DNA of 64,000 nucleotides from the NCBI GenBank assembly GCA_036186865.1, contig AP025069.1:8681847-8745846 (forward strand), given 5' to 3'. Positions 19,507-31,740 of this stretch are shown here, one piece after another (the first letter of the stretch is position 1; the number at the start of each line of letters is the position of its first letter). A program made the translations under genes and the position numbers. The notes beneath the pieces are model-generated. The model did no database searches. It was given only the letters and a program-made list of their open reading frames with translations, and was not told where the DNA came from. The stretch comes from Eustoma russellianum. Its lineage: Eukaryota > Streptophyta > Magnoliopsida > Gentianales > Gentianaceae.

Positions 19507-22500
19507 TCAACCCATGTTGAGCAATCCCAACCTACTTCTTATAGATGAAAATACATCACTAGGTAAAGGTTTCGTGAAAATATCTGCTAATTGGTCTCGT
19601 GTAGGAACAAATTCCACACTTACCAAGTTCTTTTGTACGCAATCACGGATGAAATGATACCTCACTTCAATGTGCTTAGTCCGACTATGTTGGACTAGAT
19701 TTTGTGCAATATTTATAGCAGACGTGTTATCACACAAAATTGGCACTTTGGAGATGTGAATGTTATAATCATTTCACGTGTTAGTCATCCATAATAACTG
19801 TGCACAACAAGAGGCGGCCGACACATATTCGGATTCCGCCGTAGAAAGAGACACACTGTTTTGTTTCTTGGAAAACTAAGAAACGAGACAATCTCCAAGA
19901 AACTGACAAGTTCTAGAGGTGCTCTTCCTATCAACAAGACTCCCCACATAATCGGAGTCACAATATCCTCTTAAATCAAAACATGCATTCTTAGGATAAA
20001 ATAGACCAAATTTCAAAGTACTTCTAAGGTATCTAAGGATGCGTTTTACCGCAATAAAATGCATCTCCCTAGGATCACTTTGAAATCTAGCACATAAACA
20101 CATTGCATGTAAATTATCGGGTCTACTAGCCGTCAAATAAAGTAAACTACCTATAATGCCACGATACAAGGTTACCTCGACATGCTTTTCCTTTTCATCC
20201 TTGTCAAGCTTGGCACTTGTGCTCATAGGAGTGTTTACCTCTCTTCCTTCACCAAAGTTGTACTTTTTGAGCAAATCCTTTGTGTATTTGGTTTGGGAAA
20301 TGTACACGCCTTCTTCGGTTTGCTTGATTTGTAATCCAAGGAAATAGTTAAATTCGGCCATCATGCTCATCTCAAACTCACCTTGCATAAGACTAGCAAA
20401 TTGCTCACAAAGACAACTGTTAGTAGCACCAAAAATAATATCATTAACATATACTTGAACAATTAAATGATTTATACCTTGTTCTTTTATGAACAAATTA
20501 ATGTCAACTTTACCTCTTGAAAAACCATTATTAAGAAGAAAAGTACTTAACCTCTCGTACCAAGCTCTTGGAGCTTGTTTGAGGCCACAAAGAGCCTTTT
20601 TAAGTTTGAAGACATGATGTGGTGAATCATGACATTCAAACCCGGGAGGTTGTGCAACATACACTTCCTCTTGAATAACACCATTCAAGAAGGCGGATTT
20701 AACATCCATTTGGTAAAGTTTAAAATCCCTAGCCTCAAGCCGTGCTACGGGTGCAAATGTCTCATCAAAATCGATACCTTCTTCTTGACGGTATCCTTGA
20801 GCAACTAACCTAGCCTTGTTTCTAGTGACATTACCTTGATCATCCATCTTGTTACGAAAAACCCATTTCGTACCAATAATAGGATGATCGTGTGGTTTGG
20901 GAACTAACTCCCAAACATCACTTCTTTCAAATTGGTTTAATTCTTCTTGCATAGCCAAGATCTAATTTTCATCAAGAAGTGCATCTTTAATATTCTTAGG
21001 CTCTATAAGAGATACAAATGCATTCTCTCTATATTGCCTTCGTGTATGACCAACTCTTGCGGGTGAGAACTTTTGTGCTTAAATGATCTAGGAAGATTGG
21101 AGACATCTCCTCCAACTTCCTCATGATCACGTTCCAGAAGTGATGAACCTTCATAATTCACATGAATCTTATGTTCCAGAATGTGTGATGCATTATCTAC
21201 ATTTTGTGTATTAACATGAGTATGAGAAATATTTCTATTTGACTCACTAAGTTCATGCACACAAGGTGGAGGAGTACCTTCAATAGGTTCTACTCTCAAG
21301 TCAATGAAGATGTTTCTATTTGGAGGATCATCAACAATCTCTCGTTGAGGAACAACCATAGGAATATCCTCAAGAATTTCTTCTTGAGGAGTCACATCTT
21401 CATTTTCATCACAATCCTCATTAAGTTTAGGTTCGTCACTAAGTGACTCATTAAACTTAACATGGATTGATTCTTCCACCTTTTGACTCCTTTGGTTGAA
21501 AACACGAAATGCCTTACTATTTGAGGCATAACATAAAAAGATACCTTCATCCGCTTTGAGGTCAAGTTTGTCCAAAGTATCCTTGGTATTAAGCATGAAA
21601 CACTTGCAACCAAAGAATTTGAAATACCCAATGTTGGGAACTTTTCCATTCCAAAGCTCATAGGGTGTCACATTTAGGTAGGGTCTCAAATAGACCCGAT
21701 TGATCACATGGCAAGCGGCATTTACTGCTTCGGCCCAAAAATATTTGGGCAAACCAAACTCATTCAACATTGCTCTACACATTTCTTGTAGAGTTCTATT
21801 CTTTCGTTCGGCCACACCATTTTGTTGAGGAGTTCTAGGTGCCGAAAGCTCATGAGAGTATCCTTTGGATACACAAAACCTTTCGAAATCACCATCAAAC
21901 TCACCACCACGATCACTACGGATGGTCTTAATGGTGTCACCTACATGATTTTCCAATCGTCTGCTTAAGCTCATAAACTCACTACATACATCACTTTTCT
22001 TAGCAAGAAATATCACCAATGTATAACGAGTATAGTCATCTACTACCACGAAGGTATAATGTTTACCACCCAAACTTTTTGTTCCAACATCCCCATACAA
22101 ATCCATATGAAGCAATTGTAGGGGTTTGGAGGTGGAAATATTTGTCTTGGGTTTGAAGCTTGTTTTCACAAGCTTCGCCTTTTGACAAGTGTCACATAAG
22201 TCATGGTTTTCGAAATTCATTTTTGGAAGGCCTCTGACTTTATCATTTTCGTAAATAAACTTAAATGTTTTGAAACATACGTGTCCGAGACATCTATGCC
22301 ATAGTTGCGTCAAATCATTTTTAGCAACTAAGCAAGATATATTTTGGGAAACCAAATTGTTGATGCTAAGTTTGTAAATATTTTTGAAACGCAAAGCCTC
22401 AAATAAGATATTATTACCCTTTTTCACAACACACTTTGTTTTCAAAAACGTTACCCTATAATTAGCATCACATAGTTGACTGACACTTATCAAGTTAAAC

Positions 22501-22700
22501 TTAAGACCTACAACATATAAGACATCACTAAGAGAGAAGGAATCGTTACCCATAATACCATGTCCTTTGATTTGGCCTTTGCTACCACCAAAGTGGACAA
22601 CTCCTCCATCTTGCATAGTGAGTCTATGGAAGAGATGTTTGTCTCCCGTCATATGGTTAGAACACCCACTGTCCACGACCCATTTGACCTTCTTGTCTTC
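19507..22700 (-). pseudogene. Element B pol: protease, integrase, RT, RNase H
   Basis: In order on the minus strand: protease motif MDSGCSNHMTG at 22676; pre-integrase zinc finger (LWHRCLGHVCF, CDTCQKAK); integrase catalytic residues in HMDLYGDVG/FVVVDDYTRYT, TIRSDRGGEF and TPQQNGVAERKNR (E of the DDE triad); RT at 20958-19876 with LDVKSAFLNG-type motif KSAFLNGVIQEEVYV; RNase H with CDSDYVGSLVDRKS and, in another frame at 19746-19507, FIRDCVQKNLV and QLADIFTKPL. The RT active site reads YVNDIIFG, with Asn for the first catalytic Asp (GAT to AAT), which should abolish polymerase activity. Stops or frame changes lie near 21000-20958 and 19875-19746. Confidence 0.9.
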
Positions 22701-24588
22701 GCTTTCTCCATTGAGTGCTAGGGCCTACAAAAGAACCATATGAAGTTGGTACCCTTTTTGTTTTGGGTCCTTGAAGGTTAGTTACCTTCATCTCACCTTT
22801 CGGTACCCACACAAGACTCTTGTTATTTTTAGCCCTACATACTCTTTCTACATGACCTTTCCTATTACAATAAAAACATGTAGGAGTATGCTTGTGAGAT
22901 TGTGTATGCTTGTGCGAATGCTTGTGCGTAGGCACATATCGTGTTTCGTTTTTAGGAACAACCTTCTTTGGAGTCGAAGAAGGTTTTTGTCTCACGACAT
23001 GAACCAAAGGTTGTGATGCCTTTGGTGAATTAGCCTTTACCTTAGGCATGTGCCTTTGTTTCTTCAAGGAGGTTTTAGACTCCTTGACTACTTGTGCTTG
23101 TTCCTTTTTCTTTCCCTTCTTAGATGCATACATGGCACTAGGTTTGATTTTAGCTTTCACGTTTGGCCTAGATGCATCCTTAACTTCTATGTTTGTAGCA
23201 GTTGCCCTTGAATCATTTTTCTTCTCATCAAGGGCTTGAGCACATGATTTCATCAAATCATGTTACTCATGTAGTGCAATCACATGCATAGTCAAAAATA
23301 TATCATGCTCTACTTGTAATGCAATGTGATCTTCTAACGTGTCATTATATTCACTTAAGCATGCTCTAAATTCCTTCTTGACACTTTTATATTTCAAGTC
23401 TAAGAGGTCATTTTCTTGCACTAAATCATCTCGTTCATCAATTAATCTATACTGAGATGAAATATTGCATACCTCCATGTCATCATCGATGGCCATGAGT
23501 GCAAAGAACTCTTTGTCAAGATCATCTTGAACCACACCGGTGAGTGCAAGATCATCATGGTCGCCATTGTCGCTATAGGATCCGGAAAGAATTCCCTCCT
23601 AATGGGCTACTTCCGCTTGCAAGGCCTTCTTCCTTTGGTAGATGGCCTTCTTGTCCTTGAGTTGCGGCTCCTTCACCCGACAATCCTTAATGAAGTGACC
23701 AAACTTCCCACACTTGTAGCATTTATTGTCTTGGTCCTTCACCTTGTCCTTGGAGAATTTGTCCTTGATGAATCTTTTAGCTTCATCCTCATTCTTTCGT
23801 GCAAAACGTCGGAATCTTCTAACTAGAAGTCTGACTTCATCATCTGAGTCCTCCGACTCGCAAGCAAGAGCTTTTGTAGAATGGCGAATGGGGTTGTTCT
23901 TCTCTTCCGAATCTAGATGAATCTCATAAGTGATGAGATTCCCATATAGCTCATCCAAGGTAATGTTCTCCAAATCCTTGGACTCCTCAATGGCCGTCAC
24001 TTTAGCATTCCATTCTCTTCCCAAACTATTTAGGAAGCAATGATTGAGATCCTCTTATTCTATCTTCTTGCCAACCGCAGTGAGAAGGTTGACAAGTTTG
24101 GTGAATCTTTGAATGGACTCTTCTATCTTTTCACCTTTGGTGACAGTAAAGTTGTAGAACTGTTTGATCAACTGTCTCTGCTTTGCCTTCCTTACTTGAG
24201 ATGTTCCTTCGTGGATCATCTCAAGCTTTGTCCAAGCCTCATGAGCGGATTGGACTCCTTGAATCTGAGCTCTCTCATTTGGAGTATGAGAGCTGTTCAA
24301 AATAGCAAGAGCTTTGCTATTTATAGAAAACTGTAACTCCTCTTCAGGAGTAGGATCATCAATATCAATAGGAATAATTGAGCCTTTTGAAACTTCTCTC
24401 CATATCATGTACCCACATGAACGTAAATATGTTTCCATGTTGGACTTCCATAGTGGGTAGTTTAAAGGGTCAACCATTGGAACCTTGACATGGACACTTG
24501 AAATAGAAGGGATAAGTGTCTCTTGCCTCCTTTTTCTTGAGGCATCTCCACTAGGGGAACTAGAATCATCAAAAACAAAGGGATCCAT
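22657..24588 (-). pseudogene. Element B gag with two zinc knuckles
   Basis: Starts at ATG 24588 (MDPFVFDDSSSPSG). The capsid-like part runs through YPLWKSNMETYLRSCGY, ALAILNSS and TKLEMIHEGTSQVRKAKQ. An in-frame stop sits at about 24052. The first knuckle, CYKCGKFGHFIKDC, lies near 23720; a stop near 23599 follows, then an acidic coiled-coil-like region (LIDERDDLVQENDLLDLKYK), another stop at about 23260, a Lys-rich stretch and a second knuckle, CFYCNRKGHVERVC, near 22860. Two separated knuckles and a long Lys-rich linker are typical of Sirevirus gag. Pol continues at 22700. Confidence 0.88.
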
Positions 24589-24650
24589 ACTATGAAAATC
24601 AAATCTTGCTATTTGAACTCAAAATCACAAGATGTAGCTCTGATACCAAT

Positions 24651-26105
24651 TGTTAGGTCCCTTAGAACACACTAGAAGGGGGAGTTGAATAGTATGTTCA
24701 CCAAGTATGGATATTTTATGGATATTTTTTGTTTTGGAGTGCAACCAATACTTGGATGTGTTCTTTAGAAAGAATAAAGACTTGTAAGAAAGTAAAGAAC
24801 ACAAGTATGTATAGAGGTTTAAGTCAAATGACACTACTCCTCTACCTTCTTAGTTTTTCACAAGAAAGATTTTGAAAAAGGGGATTGTTATTTCAATGGG
24901 GGAAACAACAATCAAAAACAAAATCCAAACAATGGAAAAACTAGACAACACGCCTAGACCACAACCGAGAAATCTAACCCTTTGAAGTCTAGCCTCCAAA
25001 CATCTTCTTTGCCCTCAAAGAAATCTTGTAGGGAGAATAGTGCACCATAACACTATCAACTAACCCTTAAAAGTCTAGAAAATTCAAACAAGAAGCACCC
25101 TTGCTCCTTGAAAAAACAATCTACACAATCTCTCACAATATTTACTCACCAAGAAGAAGACTCTTCTTCTTCTTACAGAAAATACTCTCAACAATAAAGT
25201 AAAATAGAAAATCTGAGAGCATGAAATGTAGAAAGTGAAGAAGAAGAGAAGAAACCCTTCTTTTTATCAATCTTGAAAAAACTTTCCGTTTGAAACCCTC
25301 TGCAGAGACAATAATGGGTTTTGGCTCTTGTGTTGGTGTGTCCTCATCATTGGAGATCTCCCTTTGGCATGTAGCAACATTCTTGAAGAGATTTCAAAAA
25401 GAATTCCAAGAAAGGAAACCTGAAATCTTCAGTAGAGAGGAAGGACCTGTGTAAATAACACTAAAAGAAGAGGGTACAAAGAGTCAACTGATGTTAAAAA
25501 GTGAAGTGTAAGACCTTTGTAACGTTGGTCACATGAAGCGCCTAATGTGCTCAAAGCAGATGCGTTCGAAGTGACATGGAGCGCTTAATGTGAAAATGAA
25601 CTCGCGTTCAAAGTCACATTAAGCGCCTTATGTGGGCAGTTGAAGGCGTTCGAAGTCATATGAAGTGCCTGATGTTGCTCTTCATGCTTGTTCGAACTAA
25701 TTCGGACAAATCTGAGAAAGTACTGATGTACGTGCCCATTTTGGGGGGAAAAATACTTTTGACTTGGTGGTACACTTGAAGCGCCTAATGTAGGTGTTCA
25801 AAGTGTACTGACTTTTTGCCAGAACACATGCAGCGCCTAATGTAGGCGTTCGAAGTGTTCGGGCTTACATACACTTCACATGAAGCACCTAATGTAGGCG
25901 TTCGAAGTGTACGCACATCCAGACACTTTACATGAGGCGCCTAATATAGGCGTTCGAAGTGTACTGGATTCCACCAAGACACATTAAGCGCCTAATGTAA
26001 GCGTTCGAAGTATACGGACTTCCAACACCCAACATGAAGCGCCTAATCCACTCGTTTGAAGTACAAACATGTGCAAATCATCAAAACTTAAACTTTGTTT
26101 TAACA
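24651..26105 (-). repeat. 5' LTR of element B
   Basis: About 1455 bases, starting TGTTAGGTCCC and ending TTGTTTTAACA on the plus strand. The dyad repeat array is at about 25530-26050. Immediately right is the intron-side flank of the OLA1 exon at 26155, only 50 bases away. Confidence 0.88.
25530..26050. repeat. CGCCTA-N3-TAGGCG dyad repeat array
   Basis: The same array as at 16725-17255, in the 5' LTR of B. Units such as GCGCCTAATGTAGGCG plus TTCGAAGTG recur every 40-60 bases, with single-base variants. Confidence 0.8.
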
Positions 26106-26154
26106 TTCACATCATAGCTTTACTAAAAAGGTAAAACAATATGTTGTGATACAC

Positions 26155-26322
26155 CTCACTTTTCGGCTTGTATAGTTGGCAAAGCCAATCAAATCTCTCG
26201 TCATGAATATTGACACGAGCTTCATTAGGTTCAATCGTACAAAAGGGAAAGTTTTCAGCAGGTATTGCTAATTTTGTAAGCGTGTTAAAAAGAGTAGACT
26301 TCCCAACATTTGGCAATCCAAC
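26155..26322 (-). CDS. OLA1: OLA1 exon with Walker A (GLPNVGKST)
   Basis: Exactly 56 codons, phase 0 at both ends, with acceptor TTTCAG and donor GAG|GTGTAT. It reads VGLPNVGKSTLFNTLTKLAI, then ENFPFCTIEPNEARVNI, then DWLCQLYKPKSE. This is the P-loop and switch I (G1/G2) of the YchF family, nearly identical to what I know of plant OLA1, with no disruption. The next exon should start VPAFLEIHD but is not found. Confidence 0.95.
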
Positions 26323-26540
26323 CTGAAATCAACAAGAATAACAACCCAAACGAATAACTTCTCTAAAAGTTACAACCAACTTAAAATTTTCATGAAGCAA
26401 AAGTAACCATATAAAGCACCAATAACAGGTTCTTGGCATGTCCCTCTTGAAAAGAGATATTTGCATATACATTCAAGAGTTTATGTCCTTCACAATCTTT
26501 TTGGTAAGGCAAATATTTTCTAATTTCTCTGCAACATATA
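26323..26540. other. OLA1 intron 1 remnant
   Basis: AT-rich, no coding potential. It connects the Walker-A exon to the LINE fragment. Confidence 0.55.
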
Positions 26541-27605
26541 GGAAATTCAAGTGGTCCCAAAGGTAATTAAGTTCAAGTACCTAGGATCATTTGTACAGAA
26601 TGATGGAGACATAGAGAGTGACGTAGCACACCGAGTTCAGGCAGGTTGGTGTAGATGGAGGGCAGCCTCAGGGGTGCTGTGTGACAAGAATTTTCCAATT
26701 AAATTAAAGGAAAAATTTTATAGGGTGGCAGTACGGCCGGCAATGTTATATGGAACAGAATGCTGGGGCATTAAGAGGACACAGTCACAGAAGATGGACG
26801 TGGCAGAGATGAAGATGTTGAGGTGGATGTGTGGGCATACAAGGCTAGACAAGATAAGAAATGAGGTATACAGAGAAAGGTTAGGAGTGATTAGTGTAAC
26901 AGATAAGATAAGAGAGGGAAGACTGAGATGGTTTGGACATGTCAAGAGGAGACAGACAACGGCGTCTGTCAGAGCAATTGAAAACCTCACTGTAGAAGGG
27001 AAGAGGAGTAAAGGCAGACCAAAATGACATGGGATGAGTAGATTAGGCATGACTTACTAGAGCTGCACCTCTCTGAGGACATGGTCCATGATAGAAATTC
27101 ATGGAGGCAGAGGATTAAGGTTAAGGAGGGGTAGACAGGATATAGGCCATCTTAGAGCATACTTAGATGATTAGATAGTATTTGCACTTTAGTTTGACTT
27201 CACATATTTGGTTTTGGTCTTATTGTTTCAATTATTTGTGCATGTGCACTATTATGACTATGTTAATAGCGGAAGACTTTTGTACATATTTAAGTTGACT
27301 TTGCATTTGTTTGTTTATGGTCTGTCGTTGTTTTATATTATATGTACATATACAAGTTAGAAGTATTTTTATATCGGCAGCATCCTGTTTATATTTCTTG
27401 AATTACCACACTAACACACTAGCACATCATAACTGTAGTATTGAGCCGTTTATGTAGGTACATATAGAGCCGGGGGTCTCACTAGAATAAAACTCTCTAT
27501 CCCCTGGGATAGAGGTATTGTTTGCCTGCCATTTACCTCCCTAGACCCTAGCGACAGCTTTTGCTGTCGTTGGGAAATACTGGGTTCGATTGATTGATTG
27601 ATTGA
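26541..27605 (+). mobile_element. 5'-truncated non-LTR retrotransposon (RTE-like LINE)
   Basis: Only the C-terminal part of a reverse transcriptase remains: FKYLGSFVQNDGDIESDV, then RPAMLYGTECWGIK, MKMLRWMCGHTRLDKIRNE and GRLRWFGHVKRR, typical of the plant non-LTR elements that end in a WFGHV/RRP segment. A frame change at about 27023 precedes the final conserved TWDE-like region. The 3' region contains GAGCCGGGGGTCTCACT and CTCTCTATCCCCTGGGATAG, followed by ACTGGGTTCGATTGATTGATTG. A short-repeat tail is usual for RTE-type LINEs. No clear target duplication was found. Confidence 0.7.
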
Positions 27606-27784
27606 CTTTGGGAACCAATCATACATGTAAAAAGCTTTGCAATCACAAATTCCTGTCGGCTGTCTCATCCAGTCTTCTTAAGCATTCAATGAATTTGAGA
27701 CACCATGAATGACATTTTTACTGTCGCACGCAGAAGACCAGTTGGATGTCTAGCGAAAAGCATATTTATTTAAGTTGCTTGCCA
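27606..27784. other. OLA1 intron 1 remnant, ends with TSD TGCCA
   Basis: Non-coding. The last five bases (27780-27784, TGCCA) are the left copy of the target duplication of Gypsy element E; the right copy is 37264-37268. Confidence 0.65.
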
Positions 27785-29353
27785 TGTAGTAACCGAAAAA
27801 AATAATAATAATAATAATAAAGAAAAGGAAAAAAATAGAAAAGAGAAGAATAACGAAATAAATAGAATGGGAAGATAAGAATAGTAAAATTGTTTAAGAA
27901 ATAAAAGGGATAAGATTAAAGAATTTTAAAAAATCAATTAGAGCCGGCCTGCAGCGCGCGCAGGCTGGGCCAGACCTTAATGGGCCGCTGGCTGGCAGCT
28001 GCAGTCCAGCCCATTTAACTGGATAAATAAAAAAAAGAGTCTGGCGGCTTAGCGGACCGGGCCGAATGGCCAACGGACCGGACCAGCTGCTGTCGGCCCA
28101 ATTAACCGGATAACTAAAAAAAAAGAAAAAGCTGGTATCGCAGGCCAACCCTTAGCGGGCCAGACCTGCACGCGCGAATGGACTTGGGGCTGGCTTAAAA
28201 TAAAAGGGCCAGCCCAATTGCTAAGATATTTGATTTTTGTTAATTTTTGAAATTTTGAAATTTTCTTAATTGTTAATTAATTAATTAAAAACAGAAATAA
28301 TTTTAGAAAAATATAAATAAATATCAGAAAATTATAAATAAATTTTCGAAGTTATAAAGTGCTGAAATTATGTTAATTTCATTAAATTTCAGTAATTGTG
28401 ATAATTTATTTAATTCGGATAATTAGGTAATAAATAGAAATAAATAAGCGACAACTGAACCTAGATTTAAGTGCTGGAGAATGGCAAGGATGGGCCAGGG
28501 GCTTAAGGCGATTGCGTTTTTGCATTCATGGCACGTGCATTGCAAATATGGCGAGTCGTGACGTACGAGTCACGGGATCTTAGGATGGTGCATGGTGGCA
28601 GTGCCACGCACACTCAGGATAATGTACGCTGGCGTGGCTACGCACACTCAGTATGGTGACTATGGGTGGGTACGACCCACAACCACTTAATAGGACCCGA
28701 GTTCATGCATAGGACAGTGTAGATATCGGCATTCTATGTGACATGACTTTGTTGCATGTGACATGTATAGTGGGATATGCATCACGATGTTGTGCATTTT
28801 TTACCTGGACTGAATTACTTTTTCGCATTCTTTCATATGCTTATGTGATATCATGTTTTATGTGCTATGTGTTATATCATTTTTGGATGCTCGTCTTGTA
28901 CTACTTGGAGGCAGGTGCCTACTGAGTGATTTCCCCGTCACTCACCCCTATTTCCCCCCAGGTGAGCAGGAAGAGGCCTACGATTATGTCTTTATTGAGG
29001 ACGGAGCTGACACGGTGGAGTGGCCAGACTGATGGCCGCATCTAGGACACGAGGAGACTTTGCAGACATTTGTTATTATTTTATTGGGATTTTGTCAAAC
29101 ACTACCCTGTTTAGACTTTAGACTGTTAGTATTTGGATGTTGGCACAGTGACTTTATTGTCGTTTCTGATTTATTATTTTATTGAGGGTTTCTTTATTCA
29201 TGGAAGTTAATGTCATTGTATTTCGTTTCCGTGCGAAAAATTTCTACGTCTATTCGGACATGTTGGAAATTGATTCGACGCATTGTATTCTCCTTAGCGA
29301 GATACAGCGGGTGCACTGTTCTCGATGCTAGGGTTTGGAAGCGGGGCGCTATA
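27785..29353 (+). repeat. 5' LTR of element E
   Basis: 1569 bases, TGTAGTAACCG...GGCGCTATA. Compared with the 3' LTR it lacks about 660 bases near 27925. It contains the short acidic reading frame at 28961-29032. Confidence 0.88.
28961..29032 (+). other. Conserved short acidic reading frame in Gypsy LTR (E, left)
   Basis: After the acceptor-like CCCCCCAG comes GEQEEAYDYVFIEDGADTVE, then WPD and a stop. A matching frame lies in E's right LTR (36873-36944). A recognisable relative (GEPEYEMIFIEDDGEWAQW) occurs in the C LTRs (56018-56098, 62495-62575) and, reversed, in D (51940-52020). The function is unknown. Confidence 0.45.
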
Positions 29354-29643
29354 GGTGGTATCAGAGACCAGGCTTCAGATCCACCTCGGAAACGCAGAAT
29401 TAACTAGATCACCTAGACATAAGCTATGACCTTTTCCTTGAAACGACGAGTATACCCCTAATAAATGAAGTAGACCTAAGTTATGATCGGGTTAAGGGAG
29501 ATGTGTGCCGAAGGTGAGCTTTTCTTGTTAATTACCGTTTTACCTCGCGATCAACTATTTAATTTATTTTTGAGTAACCTACACACTTTATGAACTCGAA
29601 CTCCCTCCAGGACGTGAGCCAGTAGGTAACGGAGGGCACGACG

Positions 29644-30730
29644 GTGATGACCATCGGGGTCAAGGGGCCAACCCCCCAAGTTCTTGCTGATACCCTAGCT
29701 ACCCTGACTACCTTGGTGGCTCAGCAGCAGGTACAGATGGCTCACCTGCAGCATCAGCCCCCACCACCACCACCCCCTGGACTTCAATTCTTTTATAGGG
29801 AGATGCAGCATTCCTGAGTACCGATGTTTAAGGGCACTACACGGCCAGAGGAGGCCGAGATCTGGCTCTAGAATGTGACCGAGCAGTTGAGGTTATTACA
29901 GGTTCTCGATGACCTGAAGGTGGAGGTGGTCGTTTCATTTCTTGAGGGTGATGCTAGGGAATGGTGGCTTAGCGTGCAGCGCCGGTTGACCCCACAGTCG
30001 ACTTGGAACCAGTTCCGAGAAGAGTATCAGAGGCACTACATTCCTGAGAGTGCCATACAGAGAAAAATGACTGAGTTCCAGCTACTTACTCAGGGGTCCA
30101 TGATCGTGGACCAGTACTCGGAGAGATTTCATGTGCTGGGGAGATATATGCCTTTAGTTATGGATAACGAGAAGGCAAAGATGTCTAAGTTCAAGACTGG
30201 ACTGAGCCCTCGCATTCAGTCCTTGATTATTTGTGCCAGACCGAGGACCTTTGAGGATCTACTTGAGGTATGCGGGATGTTGAGGGTGATCTCCGGAGAG
30301 GTGCAGTAGACGACCAGACGAAGTGGCCATGAGAGGAGTATCGTTCTGGGAGACCCCGGGAGATGGCTGAAGGTGCCCTGACGCCAGCAACCGGGAAGCT
30401 CTTTTCGACCACTGCATTACCAGAGACAGTTTACTCAGTCACTTGCCATCGAGGGACCAACGTTGACAGATGCACAGCCAGTGAGGGCGGTGACACCCAT
30501 TACACCATGTGTCCATTGTGGTTGCTTTCATCCGAGTCAGTGCTGGAGGACCAGGGACGTTTGCTACAGGTGCGGCACCCTAGGGAACTTTGCCAGATAC
30601 TGCCCTGCGCATGGACGGGCACTCCCTCCACAGCAGAGCCAGACACAACAGAAGGGGAGGCCGAAGAATAATGCCCGAGTGCATGTCATGACACACGCTG
30701 ACGTCGAGGAGACTGGAGAGGTCGTAGCAG
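29644..30730 (+). pseudogene. Element E gag with zinc knuckle
   Basis: An N-terminal spacer with Gln/Pro runs (about 29640-29800) is followed by the retrotransposon gag domain at 29875-30309 (FLEGDAREWWLSVQRRL, FREEYQRHYIPESAIQRK, DQYSERFHVLGRYMP). A TAG (about 29869) and a TGA (about 29817) interrupt the N-terminal part, and another stop falls at 30307-30309. A CCHC knuckle (CYRCGTLGNFARYC) is encoded in the 30463-30744 frame. Gag ends at GTAGCAG, where an intron begins. Confidence 0.85.
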
Positions 30731-30821
30731 GTACATTTAATTAAGTGTTAAATTCTAGTTTGCTTTAAATATCTTTCCTTCTTGTGGCTACGAGTTATAT
30801 GTATAACCTTGCACATGTTAG
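30731..30821 (+). other. Intron 1 inside element E pol (before protease)
   Basis: 91 bases, GTACATTT...ACATGTTAG. Splicing joins GTA GCA G to GA GAT ATA TTG, which restores a continuous frame VVAGDILINKVSAYVLF leading into the protease DSGASHSF. Unspliced, the frame hits a stop (TTTAATTAAGTG). Gypsy proteins have a similar VVxGxIL...AYVLFDSGA stretch here without a gap. Confidence 0.75.
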
Positions 30822-31663
30822 GAGATATATTGATTAACAAGGTTTCAGCCTACGTACTTTTCGATAGTGGGGCCAGCCATTCATTTATCGCCAGGAGGTT
30901 TGTCAAGAGTTTGAATATTCTACCAGAATGGCTCGAGATCCCTTACCGCGTCCAAACAGCCGGTGATCAGGTGTTTGTATCGCATTACCAGTACAAAGAT
31001 TGTCCGTTGGATATTAATGAACTAGAATTCACTGCAACTCTAATTCCGATCCAAATGCAAGATTTTGATGTTATTCTGGGCATGGATTTTCTAGCTAAGT
31101 ATGAGGCCACGATCGACTGTCGTCAGAGGCAGATCCGCATGCAGACGCAGAGCAAGCAGGAAATCATCTTTAAGGGGGATTTCAAGTTGCAGAAGGTGCC
31201 CAAGAAGATTTACATAAGTGCAGCACAGGCACACAGGGCATTGAGAAAAGGTAATCAAGGTTTTCTTGTGTATGCTATTGGTGTAGTAAAAGAGGTACCC
31301 TCGATAGATTCGATACCAGTGGTGAATGAGTATAAGGATGTATTTTTTGATGAGCTAACAGGACTTCCGCCCAGTCGAGAGGTAGAATTTGAGACTAATT
31401 TGATGCCCGGTACTGAACCGATATCGAAGGCACCGTACAGGATGGCTCCGGCTGAACTGAAGAAATTGAAAGAATAATTGCAGGAGTCACTAGACCGGAA
31501 GTTCATTCGGCTCAACGTCTCACCCTAGGGAGCTCTGGTCTTGTTCGTAAAGAAGAAGGACGGTAGCATGAGACTCTGCATTGATCATCGGGAAATTAAT
31601 AAGATCACCATCAAGAATAAGTATCCTCTATCCTTGATCGAGGATCTCTTCGATCAGTTAAAG

Positions 31664-31740
31664 GTACTCTTTAATCAACGTGACTCACAATTCATATTAT
31701 ATAATCCTCCAATTAGTTTTGCAAATTTGGCATTTTTCAG
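31664..31740 (+). other. Intron 2 inside element E RT
   Basis: 77 bases, GTACTCTT...ATTTTTCAG. Splicing joins GAT CAG TTA AAG to GGT GCT AAG GTA, giving LFDQLKGAKVFSKIDLRSEY, the uninterrupted RT motif of Gypsy elements. Unspliced, the frame is lost. The sequence is AT-rich with a pyrimidine tract before the acceptor. Confidence 0.85.

Larger units (their letters stand above)
15808..26105 (-). mobile_element. Copia element B, Sirevirus-like, about 10.3 kb, no TSD
   Basis: Minus-strand Ty1/Copia element with long LTRs (15808-17301 and 24651-26105), primer-binding site complement GCTCTGATACCA near 24638-24648, gag with two zinc-knuckle regions, pol, and an extra ORF between pol and the 3' LTR. 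Size, long LTRs and the extra 3' ORF fit Sireviruses (SIRE1/Maximus lineage). The flanking bases AAGAC and TTCAC are not a duplication, so the present ends do not come from one simple insertion. The pol carries a catalytic substitution and several breaks. Confidence 0.88.

Noticed and set aside
27894..28148. Minus-strand open frame in the E LTR (repeated near 35799-35990)
   Set aside because: GC-rich LTR sequence read backwards; no start context, not preserved in full between the two LTRs.
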